Part shown: piece by piece, positions 44,390 to 52,444 of the stretch
Layout: every line of letters starts with the position of its first letter
How positions within the stretch are numbered: position 1 is the stretch's first letter
Assembly (NCBI RefSeq): GCF_021088345.1
Contig: NZ_CP088156.1
Coordinates: 1,612,001-1,676,000 of the forward strand
DNA length: 64,000 nt
Source: Bradyrhizobium ontarionense
Lineage (GTDB): Bacteria > Pseudomonadota > Alphaproteobacteria > Rhizobiales > Xanthobacteraceae
Direction of reading: 5' to 3'
Translations under genes and position numbers: made by a program
The notes under the pieces: generated by a model
Told to the model about the DNA's origin: nothing
Databases searched by the model: none
Seen by the model: only the letters and a program-made list of their open reading frames with translations

Positions 44390-45949
44390 ATGAAGGCCTA
44401 TTTCATCGGCGGCGGCATCGGCTCGCTCTCAGGCGCAGCATTCATGATCCGCGACGGCGGCGTGTCCGGGCGCGACATCACCATCTTCGAGAAACGCCTT
44501 CCCTATGGCGGCAGCCTGGACGGCGCCCGCCTTGCGGACGGCTCCTACTCGATGCGCGGCGGCCGCATGCTGACGACCGAGCAATACGAATGCACCTGGG
44601 ACCTGCTGTCGACCATTCCGAGCGATTCCAGGCCGGAGGAGAACATCCTCGCGGAGACCGTCGCCTTCAACGAGCTTCACGTCACCCATGCGCAGGCGCG
44701 GCTGGTCGACATCAACCGGCACAAGGTCGACGTCTCCACCATGGGCTTCTCGATGCAGGATCGCATCGAGATGACCAGGCTCACCGAGGCCTCCGAGGAG
44801 AAGCTCGGCAACTCGCTGATCTCAGACTGGCTGTCGCCACCGTTCTTCACGACCAATTTCTGGTACATGTGGCAGACGACCTTCGCGTTCCAGACCTGGC
44901 ACAGCGCGGTCGAGTTCAGGCGCTACCTGCGCCGCTTCATGAACGAATTCCCGATGATGGACACGCTCGGCGGCGTCAAGCGCACCGTCTACAATCAGCA
45001 CGATTCGATCGTGATGCCGCTGGTGCGCTGGCTCGAAGGCCACGGCGTCAATTTCGTCGGCGGCGCCACTGTCGAGGACATCGAGATCGCCACTACCGAC
45101 GGCCGGCACCGCGCCACGCGCCTCGCTTTGACGCAGGACGGTGCGCAACGCACGATCGACCTCGCCGCCGACGACCTCGTGTTCTACACGGCCGGCTCGA
45201 TGACCGATGCGACCAGCCTCGGCAGCCATGACACCCCGCCCAAGCAGCTCACCAAGGACGACAGCCACGGCTGGACCCTGTGGGAGAAGCTCGCCGCAGG
45301 CCGGCCCGAATTCGGCAACCCCGCCATCTTCAACTCCTGCATTCCGGAATCGAGCTTCGAGTCGTTCACGGTGACCTGCCGCAACGCGCGCTTCTTCGAT
45401 GCGATGCAGAGTTTCAGCGGTAACGTCGCCGGCACCGGCGGGCTCGTGACGTTCAAGGATTCGAACTGGCGGATGTCGATCGTGCTCTACACCCAGCCTT
45501 ACTTCCCCAACCAGCCCGACACCATCAAGATCTTCTGGGGCTACGGACTCTATCCCGACCGCATCGGCAATTTCGTCGGCAAGCCGATGTCCGAATGCAA
45601 CGGCGCCGAGATCCTGAAGGAGCTGTGCGGACACCTGCGCTTCCCACTCACGATGTTCGAGGATGCCACCTGCGTGCCGTGCTGGATGCCCTACATCATG
45701 AGCATGTTCATGCCGCGCAGCTACGGCGACCGGCCGCTACCGGTACCGCTCACCTCGCGCAATCTTGCCTTCATCGGGCAGTTCGTCGAACTGCCGGAGG
45801 ATGCCGTGTTCACAATCGAATATTCGGTGCGCGCGGCGATGCACGCAGTCTATCAGTTGCTGAAGATCGACCGCGCCATTCCGCCGGTGACGCCTTATGA
45901 CAAATCGCTGAAGGTCCTGCTGCAGTCGGTGGTGAAATCCTTCGCTTGA
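44390..45949 (+). CDS. Oleate hydratase family protein, first copy
   Basis: A 519-residue FAD-dependent fatty acid hydratase. The dinucleotide loop is GGGIGSLSGAAF (residues 7-18), followed by FEKRLPYGGSLDG and RGGRMLTTEQYECTWDL. The residue after RGGR is Met60, where classical oleate hydratases have the catalytic Glu (RGGREM); from memory the monomeric Rhodococcus enzyme also has Met here. It adds water to the 9-cis double bond of oleate to give 10-hydroxystearate. Length is at the short end of the family. Start follows AGGTCGATCTC. Confidence 0.85.
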   Translation: MKAYFIGGGIGSLSGAAFMIRDGGVSGRDITIFEKRLPYGGSLDGARLADGSYSMRGGRMLTTEQYECTWDLLSTIPSDSRPEENILAETVAFNELHVTHAQARLVDINRHKVDVSTMGFSMQDRIEMTRLTEASEEKLGNSLISDWLSPPFFTTNFWYMWQTTFAFQTWHSAVEFRRYLRRFMNEFPMMDTLGGVKRTVYNQHDSIVMPLVRWLEGHGVNFVGGATVEDIEIATTDGRHRATRLALTQDGAQRTIDLAADDLVFYTAGSMTDATSLGSHDTPPKQLTKDDSHGWTLWEKLAAGRPEFGNPAIFNSCIPESSFESFTVTCRNARFFDAMQSFSGNVAGTGGLVTFKDSNWRMSIVLYTQPYFPNQPDTIKIFWGYGLYPDRIGNFVGKPMSECNGAEILKELCGHLRFPLTMFEDATCVPCWMPYIMSMFMPRSYGDRPLPVPLTSRNLAFIGQFVELPEDAVFTIEYSVRAAMHAVYQLLKIDRAIPPVTPYDKSLKVLLQSVVKSFA

Positions 45950-46062
45950 CCACACGCGCGAGATCGTGATCGTCCGACGTTCTGCACTTGATCTGAATCA
46001 GTTCCGCCAGGGAACGCGGACGCTAAGCCCAGGATCGTAACAATCGATCCGGGTGAACCAGT

Positions 46063-47622
46063 ATGAAGGCGTATTTCATCGGCAGCGGCATCGGCGCTCT
46101 CGCCGGCGCGGCATTCCTGATCCGTGACGGCGGCGTCGCGGGAGGCGACATCACGATCTTCGAGAAGCACCTGCCCTATGGCGGCAGCCTCGATGGCGCG
46201 CGGTTGCCGGACGGCTCCTATTCGCTGCGCGGCGGGCGCATGCTGACCACCGATCACTACGAGTGCACCTGGGATCTGCTCTCGACCATCCCTGGCGGCG
46301 GCGATCCCGGCAAGACCGTGCGCGACGAGACGCTCGCCTTCAACAAGGCCCATGTCGCGCATTCGCAGGCGCGTCTCGTCGACCGCAACCGGCACACGGT
46401 CGACGTCTCCAGCATGGGCTTCTCGATGCAGGACCGGCTCGAGCTGGTGAAGCTGACCGAAGCGTCCGAGGACAAGCTCGGCAACTCCCGCATCACCGAC
46501 TGGCTGTCGCCACCGTTCTTTTCGACCAATTTCTGGTTCATGTGGCAGACCACCTTCGCGTTTCAGCCGTGGCACAGCGCGGTCGAGTTCAAGCGCTATC
46601 TGCACCGCTTCATGAACGAGTTTCCGCGCATCGAGACGCTCGCCGGCGTCAAGCGCACCGTGCTCAATCAGTACGACGCGATCGTGGTGCCACTGGTGAA
46701 ATGGCTGCAGGGCCATGGCGTCAATTTCGCCGGCGGCGTCGATGTCACCGACATGGAGATCGCGACCGAAGCCGGCAAGCACGTGGTCAAGCGGCTGACG
46801 CTCGCGCGCAATGGCAAGCCGGAGACGATCGCGCTTTCGAGCGACGATCTCGTCTTCCTGCAGAACGGCTCGATGACCGATGCGACCAGCCTCGGCACGC
46901 AGGATGCGCCGCCGCCGCGGCTCACCAAGCAGGACAGCCAGGGCTGGACACTGTGGGAGAAGATCGCGCGCGGCCGCCCCGAGTTCGGCAATCCCGCCGC
47001 GTTCAACTCATCGATCCCGGAATCCTGCTGGGAGTCCTTCACCGTCACCTGCCGGAACCCGCGCTTCTTCGACGCGATGGAAACCTTCACCGGCAATGCC
47101 GCCGGCACCGGCGGGCTCGTCACCTTCACCGAGTCCAACTGGCTGATGTCGGTCGTGCTGTATAACCAGCCGCATTTCACCGACCAGCCCAAGGACGTGC
47201 AGGTGTTCTGGGGCTACGCGCTGCATCCCGACCGCATCGGCAATTTCGTTGGCAAGGCGATGGCCGATTGCGGCGGCGCCGACATCCTCAAGGAACTGTG
47301 CGGCCACCTCAACTTCGATCTCTCGGTGTTCTCCGAGGCGACCTGCGTGCCGTGCCGCCTGCCCTACATCACCAGCATGTTCATGCCGCGCAGCCGAAGC
47401 GACCGTCCGCTGCCGGTGCCGGCGAACGCCAAGAACCTCGCCTTCGTCAGCCAGTTCGTCGAGATCCCCGACGACGTCGTGTTCACGGTGGAATACTCGG
47501 TGCGCGCGGCACAGATGGCGGTCTACCAGCTGCTCGGCATCGACAGAGCCATCCCGGCGATCACGCGCCACGACAAATCGTTCCGCGTGCTGATCGAGAC
47601 GGTGGAGAAGGCGTTCGCGTGA
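46063..47622 (+). CDS. Oleate hydratase family protein, second copy
   Basis: A 519-residue paralogue of the preceding gene, same length and no obvious indels; 51 of the first 60 residues are identical by my count. The FAD loop is GSGIGALAGAAF and the catalytic-loop motif is again RGGRML. The two genes are 113 bp apart in the same direction, so the pair arose by tandem duplication and has diverged, perhaps in substrate chain length. A palindromic hairpin follows the stop. Confidence 0.85.
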   Translation: MKAYFIGSGIGALAGAAFLIRDGGVAGGDITIFEKHLPYGGSLDGARLPDGSYSLRGGRMLTTDHYECTWDLLSTIPGGGDPGKTVRDETLAFNKAHVAHSQARLVDRNRHTVDVSSMGFSMQDRLELVKLTEASEDKLGNSRITDWLSPPFFSTNFWFMWQTTFAFQPWHSAVEFKRYLHRFMNEFPRIETLAGVKRTVLNQYDAIVVPLVKWLQGHGVNFAGGVDVTDMEIATEAGKHVVKRLTLARNGKPETIALSSDDLVFLQNGSMTDATSLGTQDAPPPRLTKQDSQGWTLWEKIARGRPEFGNPAAFNSSIPESCWESFTVTCRNPRFFDAMETFTGNAAGTGGLVTFTESNWLMSVVLYNQPHFTDQPKDVQVFWGYALHPDRIGNFVGKAMADCGGADILKELCGHLNFDLSVFSEATCVPCRLPYITSMFMPRSRSDRPLPVPANAKNLAFVSQFVEIPDDVVFTVEYSVRAAQMAVYQLLGIDRAIPAITRHDKSFRVLIETVEKAFA

Positions 47623-47656
47623 GCGGGAAGGTCCGGCCCGCGCCAGCAAACAACTA

Positions 47657-47681
47657 CGCCCGGATCAGTTCGATCCGGGCG
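47657..47681 (+). terminator. Strong hairpin after the oleate hydratase pair
   Basis: CGCCCGGATC-AGTTC-GATCCGGGCG is a perfect 10-bp stem with 5-base loop, 34 bases after the stop. The plus strand lacks a T-run; the minus strand continues TAGTTGTTTG, so it could also end the transcript of the 35-residue protein gene. Confidence 0.55.
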
Positions 47682-47736
47682 TCCGTCGCATCTCATAAGG
47701 TGGAATGGCGTCTCTATGCACCATTGCGTGAATTGA

Positions 47737-47844
47737 TCAGTAGCCAAGCAGCGCCAGACCAACCCAACTGACCGCGAACAGCGAAACGACCGACGTTGCA
47801 GCGGCAAAAACGGACAGTGAGACTATCAAAGTCTTGAGGACCAT
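47737..47844 (-). CDS. 35-residue single-pass membrane protein
   Basis: The minus strand encodes MVLKTLIVSLSVFAAATSVV followed by SLFAVSWVGLALLGY and a TGA stop. Almost the whole peptide is a hydrophobic helix with one Lys near the N-terminus. An ideal AAGGAGG lies 5 bases before the ATG, the best ribosome binding site in this stretch, which is the main argument that it is translated. No family is recognised. The gene ends 55 bases from the hairpin at 47657-47681. Confidence 0.6.
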   Translation of the reverse strand: MVLKTLIVSLSVFAAATSVVSLFAVSWVGLALLGY

Positions 47845-48100
47845 ACGCGCCTCCTTCAACGATAAAAGCAGCACCTCGGGATAACCCCGATGTCGACCTG
47901 AAATTTCCTGAGAACCGACTCCGCATCGAGCCGAATGTCAGGTTGGTGCGCGTGCGCGCGGAAAGGTTCAATGCAAGGGTGTGGTGGACCGCGCTGGCTC
48001 ATGCACGGTGTCAACGGTCATGGTCCGGCCGCGGTTCCCGGATGGAACGCTCTCAGATTGGCCGGAGGCATGACGAATGCGTGTGCTGTTGCAGCGCCGG

Positions 48101-48994
48101 CTATGGATCGACGGCCGTAACCACCCAGAATGAAGCCGGAACCATGACGCCCTGGCCCCTGGCATAACGCCCGAGGACCTTCTTCACTGCAGCGGTGGCC
48201 GCTTCGACAGCCTCGGCTGGCTGCCCGGCCACGGCACGGCCGGCGGGACCAATGGCGAGCGCGGTTTGCACCGCGCCATCGAGACCGCCACCTGCGGCGA
48301 GATCCAGGTTGATATCGCAGCGCTCCAATCGGACGCGCCGCAGCCCGGCGTCGGTCATGACCTTCTCGATCCACTCGCCCGCACCAAACGCAAAATCGTC
48401 GGGCGCATGCGGCCGCAACCCCGGCAGCTTCGGCACATGCTCATAGGCGGCCTGGAGCGGCTCCAGCGCCCAGGGATTGTCGCGCAGCTCGCCCCAGCAG
48501 GCGAAGGCCGTGCGGCCCTCCGAGCGCAACGCGTTGCGGATGTTGAGGACGGCACGCACGGGATTGGCGAAGTACATGACGCCGAGGCGCGAGATCACGA
48601 CATCGGCGCTCGCGGCCTTGAAGTGATGGACCATCGCGTCGCCCTGGACGAAGCTGACCGGCGCATCGGCCGGCGCGGTCTCATGGGCGCAGGTCAGCAT
48701 GGACGCCGAGACGTCGAGGCCGAGCACGCTGCCGCCAGCACCCACCTTCTCGGCCGCCGCGATCAGAGTCGCACCGCAGCCACAGCCGATGTCGAGCACC
48801 CGCTCGCCCTGGCGGATCGCGGCGCGTTCCAACAGCGCCTCCTGCACCGGCGCCAGCATCGCATCCAGCGCCTCGCGCCGCTCGACCCAGCGCGCGCCAC
48901 CCGGGCCGTTCCAGAAGGCGATCTGCTCGGCGTTCTCGAAATGGCCGAACGAGGTGTCGGTGACGGCGGCATCCATGGCGAACTCTGCGGGCAT
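48101..48994 (-). CDS. Class I SAM-dependent methyltransferase
   Basis: A 297-residue soluble methyltransferase. ENAEQIAFWNGPGGARWVERR opens the domain, motif I is VLDIGCGCGATLIAAAEKVG (near residues 65-84), then LGLDVSASML (motif II) and ADVVISRLGVMYFANP (motif IV). Relatives are annotated only generally; the substrate is unknown. Start uncertain: MPAEFAMDAA at 48994 or MDAAVTDTSF at 48976; neither has a strong site. It is the last normal-GC gene before the low-GC segment. Confidence 0.82.
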   Translation of the reverse strand: MPAEFAMDAAVTDTSFGHFENAEQIAFWNGPGGARWVERREALDAMLAPVQEALLERAAIRQGERVLDIGCGCGATLIAAAEKVGAGGSVLGLDVSASMLTCAHETAPADAPVSFVQGDAMVHHFKAASADVVISRLGVMYFANPVRAVLNIRNALRSEGRTAFACWGELRDNPWALEPLQAAYEHVPKLPGLRPHAPDDFAFGAGEWIEKVMTDAGLRRVRLERCDINLDLAAGGGLDGAVQTALAIGPAGRAVAGQPAEAVEAATAAVKKVLGRYARGQGVMVPASFWVVTAVDP

Positions 48995-49062
48995 TATGAA
49001 ATGAAAAACGAGCGCCGGCGCAAACGAGCGCCGGCAGCCCGGGAGCACAGTTTAGGGGGCGG

Positions 49063-49209
49063 TTACCAACTTGGAAAGCCGGTCGCCCTGAAGATACCCT
49101 TCAATCCAGCGGCCATGCCGCGCAGACCACGGGCCTCAACCGCCGACAATGGCGCCCAGCGGCGGCGCAGGAGGCCGAAGAGCGGCACTTGTCGTTTCGG
49201 TTGAAACAT
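49063..49209 (-). pseudogene. Possible gene remnant at the island edge
   Basis: A 48-codon frame ending GLRGMAAGLKGIFRATGFPSW looks like an ordinary high-GC protein C-terminus, but it has no ribosome binding site and reads upstream straight into the low-GC segment. It could be the severed 3' end of a core gene disrupted when foreign DNA entered, or a chance frame. The parent family is not recognised. Confidence 0.3.
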
Positions 49210-49395
49210 TGGAAGGTTGAACGGTAGATTTTGCGAAACCGCGGGCTTTGGGCGATGTTGGCAGAATGGAAAGTAAGGCTCGGCCAACCGAAGTTCGCTG
49301 CACCCCGGCTTGCTTCCTTGCAGGCGGCGTCGCCAAGCAACGCTCATTCGCCAGAAACAATTGGAATTTTCGTAGCGCTTTGGTGCGGCCGCGAC

Positions 49396-50019
49396 ATGTT
49401 CGACTTGTCGACAAATAGCGGCGAGTGGCTATCGTATGGATTTCGCATCGGAGAAATAAGGGTGGATGTGAAGGGGGGATTCATCTCGCCCCAAGGTCGG
49501 TTCAAGCTGGAGTTCTGCAGGGAAAAGATAGATCAAACCGCCAGCCGCATTGCGGCCCGTGGGGGTCCTTCGCGACGAACGCTTAGTGCCTCGCTCAAAC
49601 AAGATCAAATATCTCGAGGATCACAAGTCTACGAAGAGAAGCGCGGCGAGTTTTTCAGGGTGGTGTGGCGCGTTGCGGACGCTGGCCACAACACCTGGAA
49701 AGTCTTTGGAGACGGCCTCAATGCTGAAAATGTTCTAGAGCACAAGATCATCGGAGATGACCCCCTCTTCTTTGTCGAACCAAACGATGACGCCGATGAG
49801 GTAAGGGTCACGGTAAGCTATTTTGGTGATCTTTTTGGCCTATGGATCGACGAACAGGCTGGAGCAGCCAAATTGAATGGCTCCGAAAGCGGGCTAAGAA
49901 CGAAACAAGCAATTTGCGCTGCCGTCCTAGCGAAATCTCTGAGAACGTCAGACGATTCGCAGGGCGAACGTTTCGTTCTACTCTGTCAGCAGAGATTGAT
50001 AGCCACACGAGTCAGATAG
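49396..50019 (+). CDS. Unrecognised protein of the low-GC segment
   Basis: A 207-residue soluble protein, rich in beta-strand-like stretches (GFRIGEIRVDVKGGFIS, EFFRVVWRVADAG, DPLFFVEPNDDADEVRVTVSYFG). I recognise no family. The frame stays open upstream to 49231, so the start is uncertain (49255 and 49396 are candidates without strong sites). Base composition is clearly lower in GC than in flanking genes. Its stop (TAG, 50017-50019) is in frame with the next gene, only three codons before its ATG. Confidence 0.5.
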   Translation: MFDLSTNSGEWLSYGFRIGEIRVDVKGGFISPQGRFKLEFCREKIDQTASRIAARGGPSRRTLSASLKQDQISRGSQVYEEKRGEFFRVVWRVADAGHNTWKVFGDGLNAENVLEHKIIGDDPLFFVEPNDDADEVRVTVSYFGDLFGLWIDEQAGAAKLNGSESGLRTKQAICAAVLAKSLRTSDDSQGERFVLLCQQRLIATRVR

Positions 50020-50028
50020 GGGCAATCA

Positions 50029-51273
50029 ATGAGTCTTACAGAGAAATCTCGGACGACCATTCGCGCAGTCATGAGTTCGAAATTGAGCAGCTTCTCAAGC
50101 CTGGCAGCGTTGGCGGGACTCGATAGATCGACAGATTTTCGCTGCATAAACCTTTCCCACGTCGATTTTCAAGGGTCGGATCTAAAAGGGTTCGATTTCA
50201 CCGGTGCTGATCTCAGTTGGACCAATTGGGTGGGTGCCCAGTATGATAGCACAACGATCGTCAACGGCGCTCTGATGGAGGGGGCGATTGGATTCTCTCG
50301 CAGTCAGCAGAAGCGAAATCAAAAGCCACTTCGCAATCTCAAATCGAACCGTCAGACGACACTGGGTTCTCAAACCTCTGTCACCGGCGTAGGCGTTCAT
50401 TCTGGTGCGCCCGTCAGCCTGACTATCGGCCCCGCTCCGATCAATACGGGTTTCCTTTTTGTTCGGACCGGTCTCGACGGCGGCGATCGACGGGTGCGAG
50501 CCTCTGCGAAGTCCGTGATCGCTACCGAGTTTGCCACCGTTGTTGGCGACCGAACCGGCCCCCTAGTCTCAACCGCAGAGCATGTATTGGCAGCGCTCCT
50601 TGGGATGGGAGTCGATAACGCCACTATCGAAGTCGACGGCCCCGAAGTTCCGATAATGGACGGGAGCGCGGCTGCCTTCGTCGCAGCGATCGATACCGCC
50701 GGCATTGTACCGCAGAAGGCCCTCCGTCGCTTCATTGAGGTGTTGAAGCCTGTACACGTGGCTATCGGCAACTCCCGTGCAGAGTTCCAGCCCAACTCGA
50801 CCGGCTTACGTGTTGAGGTTGAGATCGATTTCCCCAACCCCGCAGTAGGTCGCCAGACCTATCATTTCGATCTTACGCCGCAGAGCTTCCGGCGTGACAT
50901 CGCGCGCGCCCGAACCTTCGGATTCATGAACGACGTAGCGAGGCTGTGGAGCAACGGCTTTGCATTGGGTTCTTCCTTTGAGAATTCGTTGGTCTTCGAT
51001 GAGGATCGACTATTGAACCCAGAAGGGCTGCGCTACTCTGACGAATGCGCGCGCAACAAGGTGCTAAGCACAATCGGAGATCTGGCTCTTGCAGGACTGC
51101 CTTTGCTCGGCACATATCGCTCTGTGCGCGGTGGCCACAAGTTGAACCACGCTGCGCTGACGGCGCTATTGGCTGACCGAACGGCTTGGCGGGTCGTAGA
51201 CGCGGTGAGGCAGCCGAGCAGCGTTGCCTTTGCAAGGCATAATGGAAACCTGGAAGAAAAGCTTTCCCGCTGA
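50029..51273 (+). CDS. Pentapeptide-repeat protein fused to a degenerate LpxC-like domain
   Basis: A 414-residue fusion. Residues 36-85 are pentapeptide-like repeats (CINLS HVDFQ GSDLK GFDFT GADLS). Residues 108-400 align along the whole LpxC fold: TGVGVHSG, STAEHVLAALLG (Glu184, His185), PIMDGSAAAFV, ARTFGF and RGGHKLNH (His370). LpxC deacetylates UDP-acyl-GlcNAc in lipid A synthesis using zinc on three ligands. Here the motif that should read RHKxLDAIGDL is RNKVLSTIGDL, so two ligands are Asn343 and Ser347. Classic LpxC catalysis is unlikely. GGGG precedes the ATG. GC is about 53 percent in one line I counted. Confidence 0.82.
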   Translation: MSLTEKSRTTIRAVMSSKLSSFSSLAALAGLDRSTDFRCINLSHVDFQGSDLKGFDFTGADLSWTNWVGAQYDSTTIVNGALMEGAIGFSRSQQKRNQKPLRNLKSNRQTTLGSQTSVTGVGVHSGAPVSLTIGPAPINTGFLFVRTGLDGGDRRVRASAKSVIATEFATVVGDRTGPLVSTAEHVLAALLGMGVDNATIEVDGPEVPIMDGSAAAFVAAIDTAGIVPQKALRRFIEVLKPVHVAIGNSRAEFQPNSTGLRVEVEIDFPNPAVGRQTYHFDLTPQSFRRDIARARTFGFMNDVARLWSNGFALGSSFENSLVFDEDRLLNPEGLRYSDECARNKVLSTIGDLALAGLPLLGTYRSVRGGHKLNHAALTALLADRTAWRVVDAVRQPSSVAFARHNGNLEEKLSR

Positions 51274-51274
51274 C

Positions 51275-52186
51275 TTAGGCAAGAGCGGCAGCCCAATTCA
51301 AATCACTATAGCCTGCCGCGTTAAGTTCCTGCAGGAGCTTTGATTTCCAGCCGCCATGGTCATCCATTGATGTGTAGATCAGACCTGCAAAGTCCGATGG
51401 CATATCAACATCACCTTTGACCAAGGCGCACACTTTTTCGCGTCCTAGCCGGCCCGCAAACCAAAACATCTCACCGATCACATTTTGACGCGCTCTTGGA
51501 AACAGACGAGGTTCAGTTGGCGGCGCGACTGCCAAGCCACCGACATCATCGGGCGTCGCAATCACTACGGCGAAGCCTGCAGCGGCACCGTGCTTCTCGA
51601 ACTTCTCGATAACCGTCTTACCGTTATTCGGTTGCTCATGCAGGATAATTGGCTTCAGGCCCGCACGCTCGACAACACGCGCCACCGCCTCTTTGGCGGC
51701 CTCATCGCGACCATGCACGATAAACACTTCTTTGTTGGGATTCCCAGGAGTAACCAAACCGCTGATCGAACTGGTCTGGTCGATGGAAGCAAACTCAAGG
51801 TGCTCCTTCAAAGAATCTACTTCGCCTTGCAACGTAGCGACCGCTATTTGGCGGCCACTATCAATTCCTTTCTGAATCTCATGAGCTGGCGTAGATATGA
51901 GTTCACCAAAACCAAAATCTAACGTGTATGAGGTGTGATCAAGGTGAGCGGCCGATATCAGGCGGGCGTATTGCTCGCTGCGCTCGCCGAAGACGTTGGC
52001 CAGGGTCGACGCGATCCTTTTTTCAATCTGGATGACGAGCAGGTCAGTTCCACTGGAAATCGTGGAGACATCCAGATCGTTCAACTCCCTTATTCTGGCC
52101 TGAAGGCGCTCGATTGCGGCCCGCTGTTCCGCGACAGTCAAAGTCTTGGATTGGTGTATCGGCCCCGTTGACCGCTTTGCAGCCAT
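51275..52186 (-). CDS. TIR-like nucleotide-binding protein (PF10137 type)
   Basis: A 303-residue protein. Residues 1-145 are an uncharacterised, partly helical module (LTVAEQRAAIERLQARIREL, GERSEQYARLISAAHL). Residues 153-300 form the TIR-like domain: VFIVHGRDEAAKEAVARVVE, ILHEQPNNGKTVIEKFE, GFAVVIATPDD, RARQNVIGEMFWFAGRLGRE with the probable catalytic Glu239, and KGDVDMPSDFAGLIY. This domain is used as an NAD-degrading effector in CBASS (Cap12) and Pycsar anti-phage systems. Start follows AGGTGG. It converges on the LpxC-like gene with one base between stops. Confidence 0.85.
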   Translation of the reverse strand: MAAKRSTGPIHQSKTLTVAEQRAAIERLQARIRELNDLDVSTISSGTDLLVIQIEKRIASTLANVFGERSEQYARLISAAHLDHTSYTLDFGFGELISTPAHEIQKGIDSGRQIAVATLQGEVDSLKEHLEFASIDQTSSISGLVTPGNPNKEVFIVHGRDEAAKEAVARVVERAGLKPIILHEQPNNGKTVIEKFEKHGAAAGFAVVIATPDDVGGLAVAPPTEPRLFPRARQNVIGEMFWFAGRLGREKVCALVKGDVDMPSDFAGLIYTSMDDHGGWKSKLLQELNAAGYSDLNWAAALA

Positions 52187-52261
52187 CGACCACCTGCAAA
52201 TGTCCTGTGAACTCTGAGGAAATTTCACCGCCGGATCCAGATTACCTGGACCGGTTAAAAA

Positions 52262-52339
52262 TGGTCGGAGCGGCGGGATTCGAACCCACGACCCCTAGTC
52301 CCCCAGACTAGTGCGCTAACCGGGCTGCGCCACGCTCCG
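52262..52339 (-). tRNA. tRNA-Pro (anticodon GGG)
   Basis: A full cloverleaf on the minus strand: acceptor CGGAGCG/CGCTCCG, D arm GCGC..GCGC, anticodon stem CTAGT/ACTAG around the loop CTGGGGG (anticodon GGG, reads CCC), T arm GTGGG-TTCGAAT-CCCGC, discriminator A and an encoded CCA end. Length is 78 bases with CCA. The low-GC segment begins just past its 3' end, the usual side for integration at tRNA genes. Confidence 0.96.
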
Positions 52340-52348
52340 ATGGCCGAT

Positions 52349-52377
52349 CCTCTAGCCGTGATCGGGGCGGGATGCAA
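52349..52377 (-). promoter_or_regulatory. Promoter of tRNA-Pro
   Basis: On the minus strand TTGCAT (52377-52372) and TAGAGG (52354-52349) are exactly 17 bases apart, with the -10 box ending 9 bases before the mature tRNA 5' end. Confidence 0.55.
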
Positions 52378-52444
52378 GGCACGGCGGCAGGGTTTCGTGG
52401 GGGACGGCGTTGAGGGACGCTTGCGGTCTGCCGAGCCTGCTCCC

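Noticed and set aside
49000..49400. Partial copy of the tRNA-Pro 3' end as the far attachment site of the island
   Set aside because: I searched by eye for TGGTCGGAGCGGCGGGATTC and found only a weak resemblance near 49382. Without an integrase or a clear direct repeat the ends stay undefined.
49842..50126. Alternative open frame overlapping the unknown gene and the LpxC-like start
   Set aside because: It conflicts with the LpxC-like start and its ribosome binding site, and has none of its own. A frameshift in the unknown gene into this frame cannot be fully excluded.
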